6,986 nt of DNA, taken from an uncultured Peptococcaceae bacterium. Lineage in GTDB: Bacteria > Bacillota > Peptococcia > Peptococcales > Peptococcaceae. The position numbers were made by a program, and so were the translations under genes. Position 1 is the first letter of the stretch. Each line of letters starts with the position of its first letter. Under the pieces are notes generated by a model. That model did no database searches and was not told the DNA's origin. It saw only the letters and a program-made list of their open reading frames with translations. Shown here in pieces: positions 5,481 to 6,986 of the stretch. The stretch spans positions 1 to 6,986 of the forward strand of contig CALAKO010000025.1 in the NCBI GenBank assembly GCA_937922955.1, read 5' to 3'.

Positions 5481-6986
5481 CTACCACTTCGTTTCATTTT
5501 CTAATTCAGGCGGGAGAAATTCCCGAAAATATTTTTTGGCTTCTGCCAACGGCAGCTGCACCCGAAGGTGCGCGCCGGTTTCATTATACTCTTCGCTTAA
5601 TAGTTTTCCATATTGATGAATTTGAGCCAGTTTCTGTCCCTGCTGGCCGTCGTAAGGCAGGACCATGTCCAAAACCACGTCCGACGCCTGAGCCAGATTT
5701 TTCAGGATCCCCAGCAGTTCATCGACGCCTTCGCCTGTTTCGCAAGAGATGTAGCACTTGTATTGATAGGCCAGGGCCGACGAAAAGACCGGCGCGTCCT
5801 CGCAAAGGTCGATTTTGTTGCACACGAGAATGTGTGTTTTCTCCTGCAGGCCCAACGACATCAGAATGTCTTCGACCACACGAATGCGCTCGTCAATGCC
5901 GTCCTTCGCCACGTCCACCACATGCAGCAATACGTCGGCGTACTGCAGCTCTTCCAAGGTCGCCTTAAAGGCGTCCAGCAACTGCGACGGCAGATCGCGA
6001 ATGAAACCGACCGTGTCGCTGACCAGGATGGCCTCTCCGCTGTCCAGTTCCAGACGGCGCGTGGTGGGGTCCAAGGTGGCAAAGAGCTGATCCGCTGCAT
6101 AGATGTTGTCGTCGGTCAGCCGGTTCAGCAAGGTGCTTTTGCCGGCGTTCGTATAGCCAACAAGAGCAGCCTGCAAGCCCTGCTTTTTCATGCGCGCAGA
6201 ACGCTGCAGCTGCCGATTGTTTTTGACGTTTTCCAGCTCTTTTGTAATGTGATGAATCCGCCGCCGGATGTGGCGACGGTCGGTTTCCAGCTTCGTTTCC
6301 CCTGGGCCGCGCGTGCCAACCCCGCCGCCGAGACGCGACAGGGCCGTGCCCATGCCGGTCAATCGTGGCAGCAGGTAATTCAGCTGCGCCAGCTCGACCT
6401 GATACTTGCCCTCGCGGCTGCGCGCACGCTGCGCGAAGATGTCGAGAATCAGGACGGTTTTATCGATGACTTTCACGCCAAGACGGTCGCTGAGCATCTG
6501 ATTATAGGACGGCGTCAGCGGCTGGTCGAAAATGACCACATCGGCAGCCACATTCTGCACCAGCATGGCAATTTCTTCCAGCTTGCCTTCGCCAATTCGG
6601 TGCTGCGTGCCGCGCATGGTCTGCACGACCACCTCGGCCACTTCCAGCCCTGCCGTGTCGGTCAGTTCTTCCAGCTCTTCCCGAATCAGCGCCACATCGT
6701 CCTGCTCACGCTGGCTTGGCTGCAAAATCAAAATCGCACGTTCCTTTTCGGAACCGGTGGCCTGGGTTTGCCCACGCACCAGTTCGCTTTCGTACGCATA
6801 GAGCTGCGCCAGGAGCGGCATCTTTGCAAAAATCTGCCATGGCAGATCCTGCGCCGCGACAATGTTTGCCTCGGTCAGGCCGCCTTCCTTTGGCTCCAGC
6901 ATGGCCACCGCCACACGAATCGACTCGCCTTGCTGGGCCAATGCCAGCATGCAGTCGTAGCGCAGATTTTTCAGCGCGCTGCAATC
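5481..6986 (-). CDS. hflX: GTPase HflX, 3' part (N-terminus lies off the right edge)
   Basis: HflX is a ribosome-binding GTPase that splits stalled 70S ribosomes, for example after heat or antibiotic stress. The reading frame stays open to the window edge. Residues encoded before the first internal ATG (6950), DCSALKNLRYDC, look like real HflX sequence, so 6950 is not the start and at least 501 residues are present. Counting from M at 6950: the HflX-specific glycine-rich loop RLGGGVGTRGPGETKLETD (206-224), G1 GYTNAGKST (265-273), G2 around TLDPTTRRL (292-300), G3 DTVGF (312-316), G4 NKID (378-381) and G5 SCETG (402-406). An N-terminal nucleotide-binding-like HflX domain precedes them (about 66-170), and a coiled segment (about 225-255) lies just before the G domain. 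The part before residue 66 suggests the long form of HflX with an extra N-terminal domain, as I recall from clostridia and Negativicutes. It is the first gene seen of the six-gene operon. Confidence 0.97.
   Translation of the reverse strand, partial: DCSALKNLRYDCMLALAQQGESIRVAVAMLEPKEGGLTEANIVAAQDLPWQIFAKMPLLAQLYAYESELVRGQTQATGSEKERAILILQPSQREQDDVALIREELEELTDTAGLEVAEVVVQTMRGTQHRIGEGKLEEIAMLVQNVAADVVIFDQPLTPSYNQMLSDRLGVKVIDKTVLILDIFAQRARSREGKYQVELAQLNYLLPRLTGMGTALSRLGGGVGTRGPGETKLETDRRHIRRRIHHITKELENVKNNRQLQRSARMKKQGLQAALVGYTNAGKSTLLNRLTDDNIYAADQLFATLDPTTRRLELDSGEAILVSDTVGFIRDLPSQLLDAFKATLEELQYADVLLHVVDVAKDGIDERIRVVEDILMSLGLQEKTHILVCNKIDLCEDAPVFSSALAYQYKCYISCETGEGVDELLGILKNLAQASDVVLDMVLPYDGQQGQKLAQIHQYGKLLSEEYNETGAHLRVQLPLAEAKKYFREFLPPELENETKW

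Overview
The window is an ordinary-looking housekeeping stretch of a Gram-positive-lineage (Bacillota) chromosome, with every supported gene on the minus strand. RNase Y, the pairing of hflX with a YnbB-type PLP protein, and the closeness of recA to rny all point to Bacillota. The moderate GC content and the apparently long form of HflX would suit a Negativicutes-type or clostridial relative, but that placement is a low-confidence inference.

Read in the direction of transcription (high to low coordinates), the window starts inside hflX, a ribosome-associated GTPase whose N-terminus lies beyond position 6986. It continues with a PLP-dependent 'aluminium resistance / methionine gamma-lyase family' protein, a DUF456 membrane protein, ddl (D-alanine-D-alanine ligase), recA and recX. 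These six genes are separated by 6, 1, -4, 3 and -1 nt. There is no room for promoters between them and no terminator, so they look like one operon with coupled translation. It links ribosome rescue, cell-wall precursor synthesis and recombination. No SOS box or dedicated recA promoter is visible next to recA.

After recX comes an AT-rich intergenic region (798-1068), the least ordinary part of the window. It holds a near-consensus sigma-A promoter (TTGACA, 17 nt, TAAAAT; 1032-1004). About 110 nt beyond the predicted start point there is a clean intrinsic terminator (887-857), and then a short AT-rich stretch with a small dyad and a very strong Shine-Dalgarno sequence for rny. The 5' half of rny (membrane anchor, coiled coil and KH domain of RNase Y) fills 1-797 and runs off the left edge.

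A strong promoter followed by a terminator before rny means one of two things. Either rny has an attenuated or regulated leader, or a separate small RNA of about 140 nt is made there. This is the main candidate for something undescribed. I see no mobile elements, CRISPR arrays, tRNA or rRNA genes.
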